DNA from: CAYGYG01 sp964354155
Lineage (GTDB): Bacteria > Hydrothermota > Tepidihabitantia > SM23-42 > CAYGYG01
Direction: 5' to 3'
Assembly: GCA_964354155.1 (NCBI GenBank)
Contig: CAYGYG010000005.1
Span: 72,428 to 136,427, forward strand
DNA length: 64,000 nucleotides
Below, piece by piece: positions 33,754-41,759 of this stretch. Each line of letters opens with the position of its first letter. Position 1 is the first letter of the stretch. Made by a program: the position numbers and the translations under genes. The notes beneath the pieces are model-generated. The model saw only the letters and a program-made list of their open reading frames with translations, did no database searches and had not been told where the DNA came from.

Positions 33754-34131
33754 ATGAGCTTGATCGGTGACTCTCCTGAAAAAAGACGCTACAATCTCTC
33801 AATAATAGCAGTGGGTATTGCTACTTTGCCTACGCTGTTAGGTTTTCTTCTGAAGTCAGAATTCCTGATACTTGCAGGTTCCGGCATCACCTTGGCCGCT
33901 GGAGTATTCTATGCAAAATACAAGACGGCATACTACCTGTACGATTTCAGGAAATTCAAGAAGAACACTGGAGCGAGAATAGTAACGTTCGTGCCCGTAC
34001 TTCTAGTAGTAACAGGTTGTTTGTCAGTACTTCTAGGATGGCTTCTCACTGTTTTGCCCCTGCTTGCCGGGGGTATTGTTGTCTTAGGGTATAGTATATG
34101 CAGCATGATCTTTCGCATCTTCAAGAAGTAG
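33754..34131 (+). CDS. Candidate membrane immunity protein for orphan cassette 3
   Basis: Taking ATG 33754, one base after the cassette stop, gives 125 residues with four hydrophobic helices (about residues 16-30, 36-53, 76-96 and 99-118) separated by a basic loop (YDFRKFKKNTGAR). It is small, integral to the inner membrane and adjacent to the toxin. Multi-helix immunity proteins are typical partners of pore-forming or membrane-acting tips. Base composition is lower in GC than the housekeeping genes, as in other accessory parts of this island. No family assignment; the function is by position. Confidence 0.65.
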   Translation: MSLIGDSPEKRRYNLSIIAVGIATLPTLLGFLLKSEFLILAGSGITLAAGVFYAKYKTAYYLYDFRKFKKNTGARIVTFVPVLLVVTGCLSVLLGWLLTVLPLLAGGIVVLGYSICSMIFRIFKK

Positions 34132-34240
34132 TGCCTTGTTTCAGCGATGTTTGGACATTCCGAATCAGAGACGAAGGGAATGATAGCATCCGGGTGGCCC
34201 AGAGAACGATCTCGGTCGGCAAATGTTTCTTGCCTCTTCC

Positions 34241-34280
34241 TCATTTTGTCATTTAGTCAATTAACGAAATGACAAAATGA
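34241..34280 (+). repeat. 14-bp perfect inverted repeat downstream of the RHS island
   Basis: TCATTTTGTCATTT (34241-34254) and AAATGACAAAATGA (34267-34280) are exact inverse complements around a 12-nt AT-rich spacer. No T-run follows on either strand, so terminator function is doubtful. It may mark the island edge. The rest of 34132-34443 shows no gene; a weak CCGG-stem followed by T-rich sequence at ~34350-34380 could end transcription. Confidence 0.7.
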
Positions 34281-34443
34281 CGGGGCAATACGGAGTCCCA
34301 TGGAACATGCGTCAATAAAACGCTACTCGCCCCTCGTTCGAACGCCCCGCCGGTTAGTAAGCCGGTTTTCTTTTCTCTTCTCACCCTGGAGAAATTCACC
34401 TTTCTCGGCCACGGATTGAAGAAAGGGGGGGTACATTAATGAG

Positions 34444-34471
34444 TTGACTTTTGAAAGAAACGAGGGATAAT
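34444..34471 (+). promoter_or_regulatory. Promoter of the small basic protein gene
   Basis: TTGACT (34444-34449), a 16-nt spacer and GATAAT (34466-34471). The predicted leader of about 25 nt contains AGGAGGTC just before ATG 34503. Confidence 0.65.
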
Positions 34472-34502
34472 ACTGACCGAGAAGCTTTCAGGAGGTCATG
34501 CT

Positions 34503-34667
34503 ATGGAGCGCAGGAAGAAAGTTCGCAGAAAAGTTCCAAGGCGGCGGCTGTTGAGCGAGAAGGAATTCCGGCGCCTGATCGAAACCGGCAAGGTCACCAA
34601 AGAGGACCGCCGCTTGTGGAAAGAACAGCGGCGAAAGCCTCGGCGCAAGGTCCAGTACGGCGTCTGA
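34503..34667 (+). CDS. Small highly basic protein, function unknown
   Basis: A 54-residue protein (MERRKKVRRKVPRRRL...), well over a third Arg/Lys, with a central helix SEKEFRRLIETGKVTKEDRR. It has its own promoter and an excellent ribosome site (AGGAGG), so it is very likely translated even though it is short. Composition suggests binding to RNA, DNA or the ribosome. It precedes the phosphoribosyltransferase-like gene by 63 bases on the same strand and could be its operon leader. No family recognised. Confidence 0.7.
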   Translation: MERRKKVRRKVPRRRLLSEKEFRRLIETGKVTKEDRRLWKEQRRKPRRKVQYGV

Positions 34668-34730
34668 GCGGCTGGTTGTGCGGCGGCCGATGGTGATCGG
34701 GGTTGCCGCCGAAAGGATTGATCGACGGAA

Positions 34731-35750
34731 ATGAACCCGGAAATGGATTTCGGCAAAATCGCGTTCAAAACGGTTGAACTGATCGATAAGACGATTGTCC
34801 AGGCCGAAACCGCGCGGAAGTTCACGATTGACGAAGTGAGCACCTCCTTTCTGAATACCTATCAGTCGAAAATCGACCCGAAGGTAAGCCTGGGACCTAA
34901 GACGGTTGAGATGAATGCCACGACATTCACGCTGGAAGTCAAAGCCCGTCCGTCAGGGACGATAATCCACATCATCGAGTATCAGTCCTCAATGGGCCTG
35001 ACCTGCGAGTGCTACAACGCCGGTGAGGCGGAACGGCTGTTTCGAATCTTGCGCGGACAGAAGATAAGACACCCGGCCATTGAGAACATCAAGGACGAGA
35101 TGGAACTCGTGGTCGCGACCATTCTGTGGGAAACCGGGGCGGTCGAGATCAGCCTCGGTGACATCAAGCCGTTTTTCACGATTGACAATCAACCGTGCCC
35201 GATCTACATCGACGTGCGGCGGCTTACCCAGTATCCTTCAGAGTACGAGATCATCCTTGCCTATGCCAAGGAGCTGATCGGCGAGGATTTTGATTTCGTC
35301 TGCGGGGGCGAGGCCGGCGGTCTGATGTTTGCGTCTGACCTGGCGCGTATGCTGAACAAGCCCAAGATCTGGGTACGCGAGAGGCCCAAGTCGTATCCGG
35401 GCGCATCGCAGATCGAAGGGGTGAAGCCCCATGAGCTGTTTGGCAAAGTGGTGCTGCTCGTTGAGGATGCGATTGCCACCGGCAACAAGAAGCAGATATT
35501 CATTCAGGCCTTGAAGAACTGCGGCGCGATTGTGAACAAATGCTTGGTCATCTTTGACCGGGGTGAGGGCGGCGCAGAACTGGTGAAGAAGGAGGATGTT
35601 GATTTCTACTCCCTGACCAACATCGAGGTTGCTTTCTGGAAACACCGGGCCGAATTTCTCCGGCGCGGCTACTTCACCGACAAGGAACAGAATGAGCTGG
35701 AGAGTTACTTGGAGAACCCCCGGCAATGGCGCGCAAAATCAAACCGGTAA
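34731..35750 (+). CDS. Type I phosphoribosyltransferase-like protein with an extra N-terminal domain
   Basis: A 339-residue protein. The C-terminal ~190 residues look like a type I PRTase of the orotate phosphoribosyltransferase group, with the PRPP-binding motif VLLVEDAIATG (canonical VxxxDDxxxTG) and a preceding GGEAGGLMFA substrate loop. The N-terminal ~150 residues (TIHIIEYQSSMGLTCECYNA...) are not part of any OPRT I know. The first acidic residue of the PRPP motif is Glu, then Asp, as often in OPRTs. It overlaps panB by 25 bases. Substrate unknown; pyrimidine-related salvage or a regulatory role are both possible. Confidence 0.8.
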   Translation: MNPEMDFGKIAFKTVELIDKTIVQAETARKFTIDEVSTSFLNTYQSKIDPKVSLGPKTVEMNATTFTLEVKARPSGTIIHIIEYQSSMGLTCECYNAGEAERLFRILRGQKIRHPAIENIKDEMELVVATILWETGAVEISLGDIKPFFTIDNQPCPIYIDVRRLTQYPSEYEIILAYAKELIGEDFDFVCGGEAGGLMFASDLARMLNKPKIWVRERPKSYPGASQIEGVKPHELFGKVVLLVEDAIATGNKKQIFIQALKNCGAIVNKCLVIFDRGEGGAELVKKEDVDFYSLTNIEVAFWKHRAEFLRRGYFTDKEQNELESYLENPRQWRAKSNR

Positions 35751-36532
35751 CAATAAAAATTCTGCAGGCGATGAAAGAGCGCGGGGAGAAGATTGTGGCA
35801 CTTACCGCCTACGACTACATCACGGCCCGGATCTTAGACGACGTCGGTGTCGACCTGATCTTAGTTGGTGATTCCGCGGCCAACGTATTCGCCGGGGAGA
35901 CAACAACGCTCGGGATCGGCCTGGAAGAGATGCTCTATCACACGCGCATCGTAGCGCGGGCGGCCCGGCGGGCTTTAGTCGTCGGGGACATGCCATTCAT
36001 GTCGTTTCATCTTTCCCGGGGCAAGACGGTGGCGAATGCCGGACGATTCCTGCGGGCCGGCGCCAAAGCCGTGAAGGTCGAAGGCGCCCAGCCGATCATT
36101 CGCACGATTCGCTATCTGGTCCAGATCGGGATCCCGGTCATGGGCCATCTCGGACTCTTGCCGCAGTCAGTGCACCAGTTGGGCGGCCTTGACCTTCAGG
36201 GAACTACGGAGAAGGATCAGGAACGGATTCTAGCGGAAGCAAAACTCCTTGAGCAGGCCGGCTGTTTTGCCCTCGTGCTCGAGAAGATACCGGCCGGTTT
36301 GGGAAAGCGGATTACCGAAAGCGTCAGAATTCCGACCATCGGCATCGGGGCCGGGCCGCACTGCGATGGGCAGATCCTGGTCATCTATGACATGCTCGGG
36401 CTTTTCCGAAAGTTGAGACCGCAGTTCGTCAAGCGGTACGCCGAGCTCAACCAGACGATCAGAAAGGCCGTCGGTCGGTTTCGGGAGGAAGTGAAAGCGG
36501 GAAAGTTTCCGGCCAGGAAGCATTCGTTCTAA
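35726..36532 (+). CDS. panB: 3-methyl-2-oxobutanoate hydroxymethyltransferase
   Basis: A 268-residue TIM-barrel enzyme that transfers a hydroxymethyl group from 5,10-methylene-tetrahydrofolate to 2-oxoisovalerate, the first step of pantothenate and CoA synthesis. Landmarks: LTAYDYITARILDDVGVD, metal-binding GDSAANV, KVEGA, the catalytic-Glu stretch LEKIPAGLGKRITE, and GIGAGPHCDGQILVIYDMLG. The length is standard. It overlaps the PRTase-like gene by 25 bases and converges on the DUF362 gene with only 5 bases between stops. panC and panD are not in the window. FolD (50616) makes the pathway's folate cofactor. Confidence 0.96.
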   Translation: MARKIKPVTIKILQAMKERGEKIVALTAYDYITARILDDVGVDLILVGDSAANVFAGETTTLGIGLEEMLYHTRIVARAARRALVVGDMPFMSFHLSRGKTVANAGRFLRAGAKAVKVEGAQPIIRTIRYLVQIGIPVMGHLGLLPQSVHQLGGLDLQGTTEKDQERILAEAKLLEQAGCFALVLEKIPAGLGKRITESVRIPTIGIGAGPHCDGQILVIYDMLGLFRKLRPQFVKRYAELNQTIRKAVGRFREEVKAGKFPARKHSF

Positions 36533-36537
36533 CCCGG

Positions 36538-37626
36538 TCAAGAAGGTCGGCGGGCATAACTCTGGAATAACACGCCCCACTCAGTCTTGAGTATTTTCTT
36601 AACCCGGCGCTTGCCGATCAAATTATACCAGAAGACATCGTGATACAGCCTTGAGGCAAAATACGACCAGGGCACGAGCCAAGTTCTAAGAAGAAGGTGT
36701 TCAAAAGGTCTCAGAAAACCATAGTAGATCGCCTTCTGGCCACGCGAGGCGAGAGTCTCTTTGACTTTGAACCCGAAATTCACGCGGCTCGTATCCGCGC
36801 CGACGACTTTGATGTCGCGGGGGTCTCCCTTGCCCAGCCCTTTTTCATGAGCAATTCGAATGTAGCGCAGCGCCATCGGGTCGAACCCCATCATCTTTGC
36901 GGCCACCGCGTCGATGGCGACCATATCACCGCTGGCCAGGACGTAATTTTTCACGTGCGGCACCATGGCCCGCGGGCCGGCGCCATCACCGGCGATCGTA
37001 CCGTCCATGACCGCGAAAATACCGGGGTGAATCTCCTTTTGAATCATCAGAAGGTCAACCAAGGTTTCATGAATGACGCGGTGCGTCCAATGGCGATTGT
37101 CGTTGAGCAGGCCGCCGAAGGCATTCTTCATCGCGCCGGTCGTGGTCGTGAAAACGTGCGTCTTCATGGTGGGCAGATGGACCGCATTCCGGCCCATCAT
37201 CAGGTCCGGAATCTGGATGCCGTCCGGAAAAATTTTGTCCAGGACGAGAAGCTTCCCTTGAGGGCGGTAGACGATCCATTTGACGCCGGGTTTGTATAGG
37301 TAGTGAAATCGTAGACCGTACTTCTCGAGGACGGAAACAAGGTGATTGTTGACCGCGCCGACTTCCGGGTCAACCACCACGGTCCGATTCTGGGCGGGGA
37401 CAAGGCCGTGATACCCGGCCGCGGTCAGGGTCCGGGTGACGCCATCGAACTGCCAGGGCGTGGTTGAGCAGGCTGGATAGTAGTGTTGCCAGGAGATGTT
37501 GATCTTCAATATCGTTTCGGTGCCCGAAGGCAGGCAGGCGCGGAACTGCGCGAGTTCCATTGCCCGCGCAATGTCATCAAGCACGGTCGAGGGGGTGGTT
37601 TTAAGAACCGAGACGGTGGATCGCAT
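36538..37626 (-). CDS. DUF362 domain protein without ferredoxin clusters
   Basis: A 362-residue protein of the DUF362 family. The shared blocks are LPTMKTHVFTTTTGAMKNAFGG, MDGTIAGDGAGP and GDMVAIDAVAAKMMG, comparable to blocks in the 6471-7580 protein. Here the C-terminus lacks Cys clusters and instead carries an aromatic/basic tail. The molecular function is not established. It lies 29 bases downstream of the UbiA-type transferase gene and reads in the same direction, so the two are likely cotranscribed, hinting at a lipid- or quinone-linked role. That is inference. Confidence 0.85.
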   Translation of the reverse strand: MRSTVSVLKTTPSTVLDDIARAMELAQFRACLPSGTETILKINISWQHYYPACSTTPWQFDGVTRTLTAAGYHGLVPAQNRTVVVDPEVGAVNNHLVSVLEKYGLRFHYLYKPGVKWIVYRPQGKLLVLDKIFPDGIQIPDLMMGRNAVHLPTMKTHVFTTTTGAMKNAFGGLLNDNRHWTHRVIHETLVDLLMIQKEIHPGIFAVMDGTIAGDGAGPRAMVPHVKNYVLASGDMVAIDAVAAKMMGFDPMALRYIRIAHEKGLGKGDPRDIKVVGADTSRVNFGFKVKETLASRGQKAIYYGFLRPFEHLLLRTWLVPWSYFASRLYHDVFWYNLIGKRRVKKILKTEWGVLFQSYARRPS

Positions 37627-37655
37627 TGCTCAGGAGGGTGGCGAGTCCTTCGTTC

Positions 37656-38528
37656 TCAAACCCTGATGTAGATCATCAGCATGCAGGCGATAATCCACAA
37701 CACGACGTCAACGAGCAGCGGCCCGTCGCGGTACAGCGCCCGTTCCGGGGCGTCGGCCAGCCCCTTCTTATAAATTATGTAGAGGTACCGGAAGATCCCG
37801 TAGATGACGAACGGAATCGTGAAGACGAGATTCTTGGTGCCGAACTTGGCGACGGTCTCGGTTGAGAGCGTGTAAAGGCAGTAGGAAACCAGCGTTGCCG
37901 AGGTGACGACCGCAATCATCTGATCTAAGAGCACCGGCGAATAGTATGATAGTGCGGGACGATGTGCCGGCGCGTTGTCCTCGAGCAGGATAAGCTCAAA
38001 GCGCCGCTTGCTGATAGCCAAGAATAACGAGAGTAGGATCGTGCAGATTATTAGCCAGGAAGATATCTCAACATTAATCACCGCGGCGCCGGCGGCAGCC
38101 CGGATCACGAATCCCAACGCCAGGGTTAAAACATCCAGGATCACAACGTGTTTTAAGTAGAGGGTATAGGCCATCATGGCGACTGAGTAGGCGACGATCA
38201 GCAGGAAGAGACGACGGTCAGCGGCAAAAGCCCAGACCAGGCCGGCAATGATCAACATCGAGCCGATCCAGCTGGCGGTGGACGGTGAAATAAGTCCGGC
38301 GGCCAGAGGGCGCCTTGCCTTGCGGGGATGGAGCCGGTCTTCAAAGACGTCGAAAATGTCGTTGATGATGTAGTTGCCGCTGGCAACCAGCGTGAAGATG
38401 AAGAAGGCCTGAACCACCTTGGCGAGGTCGGCGGTGTTGTTAAGATGACGGGCGAAGATGATGCCGGCAAAGACGACGAGGTTCTTGGCCCACTGGGTTG
38501 GCCTGAGGATTTTAAACCAGACGGTCAT
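37656..38528 (-). CDS. UbiA-family polyprenyl-phosphate phosphoribosyltransferase-like membrane protein
   Basis: A 290-residue integral membrane protein with about eight helices. The first motif RPTQWAKNLVVFAG and the metal-binding motif NDIFDVFEDRLHPRKARRPLAAG are those of decaprenyl-phosphate 5-phosphoribose synthase relatives in the UbiA family; a second Asp-rich site, ILDVLTLALGFVIRAAAG, follows. By family it moves phosphoribose onto a polyprenyl phosphate, or performs a related prenyl transfer, at the inner membrane. It lies 36 bases after the TldE-like gene and upstream of the DUF362 gene. The polyprenyl substrate could come from the synthase at 51472. Confidence 0.88.
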   Translation of the reverse strand: MTVWFKILRPTQWAKNLVVFAGIIFARHLNNTADLAKVVQAFFIFTLVASGNYIINDIFDVFEDRLHPRKARRPLAAGLISPSTASWIGSMLIIAGLVWAFAADRRLFLLIVAYSVAMMAYTLYLKHVVILDVLTLALGFVIRAAAGAAVINVEISSWLIICTILLSLFLAISKRRFELILLEDNAPAHRPALSYYSPVLLDQMIAVVTSATLVSYCLYTLSTETVAKFGTKNLVFTIPFVIYGIFRYLYIIYKKGLADAPERALYRDGPLLVDVVLWIIACMLMIYIRV

Positions 38529-38564
38529 GTCGAACGTGGAGATCTCACGAGCCCAAGTGTCTTC

Positions 38565-39932
38565 TTAGAATTGAGTCGTGCCGCTGAAATTGAACCCGTC
38601 GATCTTGAGGGCCGGGACGATACTGCCGACTGCGTAGCGGCCGCCGTAGCCGGCGCCGCCGCCCACCAGCGTGGTCTTCTTTGAGATGGCGACAATGCGG
38701 TTGAGGGCTTCCAGAACCGATTGGGTAAAGCGGAGGTTCTTCACGCCCCGTGTGACCGCGCCATTTTCGACGAGAAATGTGCCGTCGCGCGTCATGCCGG
38801 TGATGATCGTCTTCATCGGCTCAACCGTGTTGGTGTAGTGGAATCGGGTCACGAGGATCCCTTTTTGAGTCGATTTGACCATCTGCTCCAGGGAGCTTTC
38901 CCCGCCTTTCATCACCAGGTTAACCGCGACCGGCCCCATGTAGTTGGGCTGGGCCAGGGCATGACCGGTCGATTCCTTACCCTCTTTGAAGGCGGTGAGA
39001 GAATCATATGCCAAGTCCCGGGCGACACCCTTTTCGACCAGCTTGATCCGTTTCCTTGGCATGCCTTCGAAATCGAATGGAAACGCGAACCCTTTCTTGC
39101 TATAGGCGTCGTCGATGATGGTTACCCGATCGTCGACAATTTTCGTACCGAGTTTTCCCTTGAGAAAAGAACGACCCTCATGGTACGTTTTGGCGCCGAA
39201 TCCAAGGAAATTGAAAAAGTCGAGCATTTCGGCGACCGCGGCCGGCTCCAGAATGACCGTGTAGCGGCCGGCGGGCATATCGATCGGGTCCCGGCTGGCC
39301 CGAAGCTTGTCGCGGGCGACCTCGGCGCATTTGACCGGCTTGATCGCGCGGACGTCGCGCGAGGCCGCTTCAGCGTATCCGGTGGAACTCTCGCCCATCA
39401 TCACGACATTGCAATAGGCGTCGGTGGTCTGGTTATAAACCATGATGCCCAGAGAATTACCGATGCCGATTTGACTAGTTCCGGTCGTAAAGGAGCCGTA
39501 GCTCTTGACGCCGGCCTCACGTGCCACCTCGGTTATCGATTTGACCGCGTCCGCCCGCTTCTGGGGGCTGAATGCCGCGGTCGGGGGGAAGAAGGTCAAG
39601 GTCGAACGGTACGCTTTCTTGCCGGCAAAGGGCAGGGTCCGGAAATCGGGATTCTCGGGCTGGAGTCTGGTGATGGCCACGGCGTTGTCGAGTGTCTCGG
39701 TCAATTTGTCCTTGCCGCAATGGTTGGTGGATGCGATACCGATGCGGCTGCCGATTACGGTGCGGATCGTGATTGCCACATTCTCCTCACCGACGTTTTG
39801 ATGGATATAGTTGTTGGCGTAGCGGGTTAAATACGAGGTGAAGCACGAGACCAGGACTTCGGTCTGGTCCGCGCGGCTCCTTTTGAGAACGAACCCAATC
39901 AAATCCAGTATTTTCTTCTTACCGAGCATCAT
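38565..39932 (-). CDS. TldE/PmbA-family protein (TldD partner, no HExxxH)
   Basis: A 455-residue protein of the TldD/PmbA superfamily with GSRIGIASTN near the N-terminus, GRYTVILEPAAVAEML, GFGAKTYHEGRSFLKGKLG and the C-terminal FHYTNTVEPMKTIITGMTRDGTFLVENG. It lacks the HExxxH zinc motif, so it is the TldE/PmbA type, the non-catalytic partner of TldD that forms a heterodimeric protease working on peptides. No tldD lies in this window. GGGAGGT precedes tandem ATGs at 39932 and 39929; the spacing favours the second. It has a strong promoter ~60 bases upstream and heads the operon with the UbiA-type and DUF362 genes. Confidence 0.9.
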   Translation of the reverse strand: MMLGKKKILDLIGFVLKRSRADQTEVLVSCFTSYLTRYANNYIHQNVGEENVAITIRTVIGSRIGIASTNHCGKDKLTETLDNAVAITRLQPENPDFRTLPFAGKKAYRSTLTFFPPTAAFSPQKRADAVKSITEVAREAGVKSYGSFTTGTSQIGIGNSLGIMVYNQTTDAYCNVVMMGESSTGYAEAASRDVRAIKPVKCAEVARDKLRASRDPIDMPAGRYTVILEPAAVAEMLDFFNFLGFGAKTYHEGRSFLKGKLGTKIVDDRVTIIDDAYSKKGFAFPFDFEGMPRKRIKLVEKGVARDLAYDSLTAFKEGKESTGHALAQPNYMGPVAVNLVMKGGESSLEQMVKSTQKGILVTRFHYTNTVEPMKTIITGMTRDGTFLVENGAVTRGVKNLRFTQSVLEALNRIVAISKKTTLVGGGAGYGGRYAVGSIVPALKIDGFNFSGTTQF

Positions 39933-39999
39933 ACCTCCCGAATGGCTGACGGTGCTTTGCTTGCCGGGTATAAGGTAAAAAAAGCATTCCTACCCAGTC

Positions 40000-40027
40000 A
40001 TTATAAGGGAAACCGACGGTTTGTCAA
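40000..40027 (-). promoter_or_regulatory. Promoter of the tldE-like operon
   Basis: On the minus strand, TTGACA (40022-40027), a 16-nt spacer and TATAAT (40000-40005), both perfect consensus. The leader is about 60 nt and ends in GGGAGGT. Confidence 0.85.
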
Positions 40028-40092
40028 TGGACTTAGTGGGTCTTAAGTCCTGATTTATTTGGAGATTGTTGGTCGGGCGCGACAAATCGCAC

Positions 40093-40119
40093 TTGACATT
40101 ACCGATTTTTGGATATAAT
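40093..40119 (+). promoter_or_regulatory. Promoter of the 40126-43559 operon, leaderless configuration
   Basis: TTGACA (40093-40098), a 15-nt spacer and TATAAT (40114-40119). ATG 40126 is exactly 7 nt downstream of the -10 box. Confidence 0.8.
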
Positions 40120-40125
40120 ATGGAT

Positions 40126-41082
40126 ATGAAATTACCCAAGGGCAAAGCGATTCTTGACAATGCCCAACTCCAATTTGTAAACTTCGAAAACGTGCTTCAT
40201 GCCGGCAAGCGCGAGCGGGCCCATAAGATCTCAGGGTATATTTCAATCATCTATCCGGACTCGGTGGACATAATCTTCTTAAACCAGGGCGAACCGTTCA
40301 ATGCCGCGCGGATAATGCCGAACGAACGGGGGCTGATTGGGATCAAAGAGGTGGTCGAGAAAGCCCGGAAGGCGGATTCAGGAATTATCTCTTCCTACGC
40401 GGTCGAACCGGTCTTGCTCGAGATGATTCTCGCAACGCTCACTCAGAAGCCGATCAAGGCCGATATCGACACGACCAAGATTCAGCCCAAGACCCTGCTC
40501 GACCGCCTCGGGCACACCAAGTTCAACGGTTTTCTGTGGGTTAGGCATAACGTCGATGAATCGTTCATTCGGCTCGAGGATGGCGTCATCGCCGGTTGCT
40601 ATATCGGCGGCCGGTCCGGCAGTGTCCACGATGAAGACAAAATAATGGAATTTCTGGGACTGCCTCACGTCAGAATCTCGGTCTTTGACAAGACGCCGGG
40701 GGGCAACGTTTCCCAGGCAACACCGTCGCAGCTTGAGATGTTTGTCAAGGTCTTCACGGCTCTGCACAAGGAATTCGGCAAGGCGCTGGGGGCAGCCCTC
40801 GTGCTGAGGACGTCGAGCATTGCCAAAGAAACCAGCCAGAGGGAACACTCATTTCTCGCAAACTTCAAGATTAATTCGGACCTGTCGGTTGTCGGCGAGG
40901 CGCTGGTTGAACCCGACATCCTCATCAAGGGCTTCGCACGCTGGCTCGATCTTATCTACGAATCGTTCTCGACCTTTCTTGGGAAAGATGCGACCAAGAT
41001 TGTCCAGGAAGCGATCAAGGACTACCGGTTTGCCTTGAAGGCGGCGAAATTCTTTGAACACACCAAGTGGAAGCTTGAATGA
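40126..41082 (+). CDS. Conserved-looking hypothetical cytoplasmic protein
   Basis: A 318-residue protein with no signal peptide or membrane helix. I start it at ATG 40126 (MKLPKGKAIL), fixed by the promoter; ATG 40120 lies within the -10 to start interval, and a longer in-frame start at 40066 is upstream of the promoter. The first half has two similar-looking segments (GYISIIYPDSVDIIFLNQGEPFNAA and GFLWVRHNVDESFIRLEDGVIAGCY), each a beta-rich unit ending in 'inference of gene product level/GxPxxA'-like turns, suggesting an internal duplication. The C-terminal third is helical. It resembles DUF4388/roadblock-type response modules only loosely. It overlaps rsmI by ATGA. Function unknown. Confidence 0.8.
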   Translation: MKLPKGKAILDNAQLQFVNFENVLHAGKRERAHKISGYISIIYPDSVDIIFLNQGEPFNAARIMPNERGLIGIKEVVEKARKADSGIISSYAVEPVLLEMILATLTQKPIKADIDTTKIQPKTLLDRLGHTKFNGFLWVRHNVDESFIRLEDGVIAGCYIGGRSGSVHDEDKIMEFLGLPHVRISVFDKTPGGNVSQATPSQLEMFVKVFTALHKEFGKALGAALVLRTSSIAKETSQREHSFLANFKINSDLSVVGEALVEPDILIKGFARWLDLIYESFSTFLGKDATKIVQEAIKDYRFALKAAKFFEHTKWKLE

Positions 41083-41759
41083 CCGAACCGGGACTGTACA
41101 TCGTTTCCACACCCATCGGTAATCTCAAGGACATCACCCTGCGGGCCTTGGAAGTGCTCAAGGAAGTTGAGCTCGTTGCCTGCGAGGATACGCGGCATAC
41201 TGGTATTCTGCTCAAGCACTACGGCATCGAGAACCGGCTGGTTTCATTTCACGATTTCAACAAGGCCGAACAATCGCCGCCGATCATTAGACTGCTCAAG
41301 GAAAACCGCGCCGTCGCTTTGGTGACGGACGCGGGAACACCGGGCATATCGGACCCGGGATTCTATCTGGTGCGGGAGGCTCTTAAGAATGGCATCCGGG
41401 TGATTCCGGTACCAGGGGCCTCGGCGCTGCTGACCGCGCTGGTCGTTTCGGGCCTGCCGACCGACCACTTCGTGTTCGAAGGCTATCTGCCGAAACGACC
41501 GGGCCGGCGGGTCAAGCGACTCAGCGAATTGAGCCGGGAAACGAGGACCGTGCTGATCTATGAATCGCCGATGCGTATCAAGAAATTGCTTTCCGAGCTG
41601 GCGGCAACTTTCGGCGACCGCGAGATTGTCTTGGCCCGGGAGCTGACCAAGAAATTCGAGTCTTTCATCCGGGGTACGGTCAATTCGGTGGTCGAGGGCC
41701 TGGATCAGATCAAGCCGCGGGGCGAATACGTTGTCATGCTGAAAGGCCGTGATGATTGA
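41079..41759 (+). CDS. rsmI: 16S rRNA (cytidine1402-2'-O)-methyltransferase
   Basis: A 226-residue tetrapyrrole-methylase-fold enzyme that 2'-O-methylates C1402 in the decoding centre of 16S rRNA. Family marks: LYIVSTPIGNLKDITLRAL at the N-terminus, CEDTRHTGILLKHYGI, VTDAGTPGISDPGFYLVREA, PGASALLTAL and KFESFIRGTV. The C-terminal extension of longer homologues is missing, giving a short form. The start overlaps the preceding hypothetical gene (ATGA) and the end overlaps the next gene by 8 bases. With rsmA in the window it is the second small-subunit methyltransferase. Confidence 0.96.
   Translation: MTEPGLYIVSTPIGNLKDITLRALEVLKEVELVACEDTRHTGILLKHYGIENRLVSFHDFNKAEQSPPIIRLLKENRAVALVTDAGTPGISDPGFYLVREALKNGIRVIPVPGASALLTALVVSGLPTDHFVFEGYLPKRPGRRVKRLSELSRETRTVLIYESPMRIKKLLSELAATFGDREIVLARELTKKFESFIRGTVNSVVEGLDQIKPRGEYVVMLKGRDD

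Noticed and set aside
38721..39830. Plus-strand open frame of ~370 codons opposite the TldE-like gene
   Set aside because: The minus strand has the family motifs, promoter and ribosome site; the plus frame has neither.
38565..39932. Calling the TldD/PmbA-family protein an active zinc protease
   Set aside because: No HExxxH motif is present, so it is the PmbA/TldE-type partner and not the catalytic TldD.
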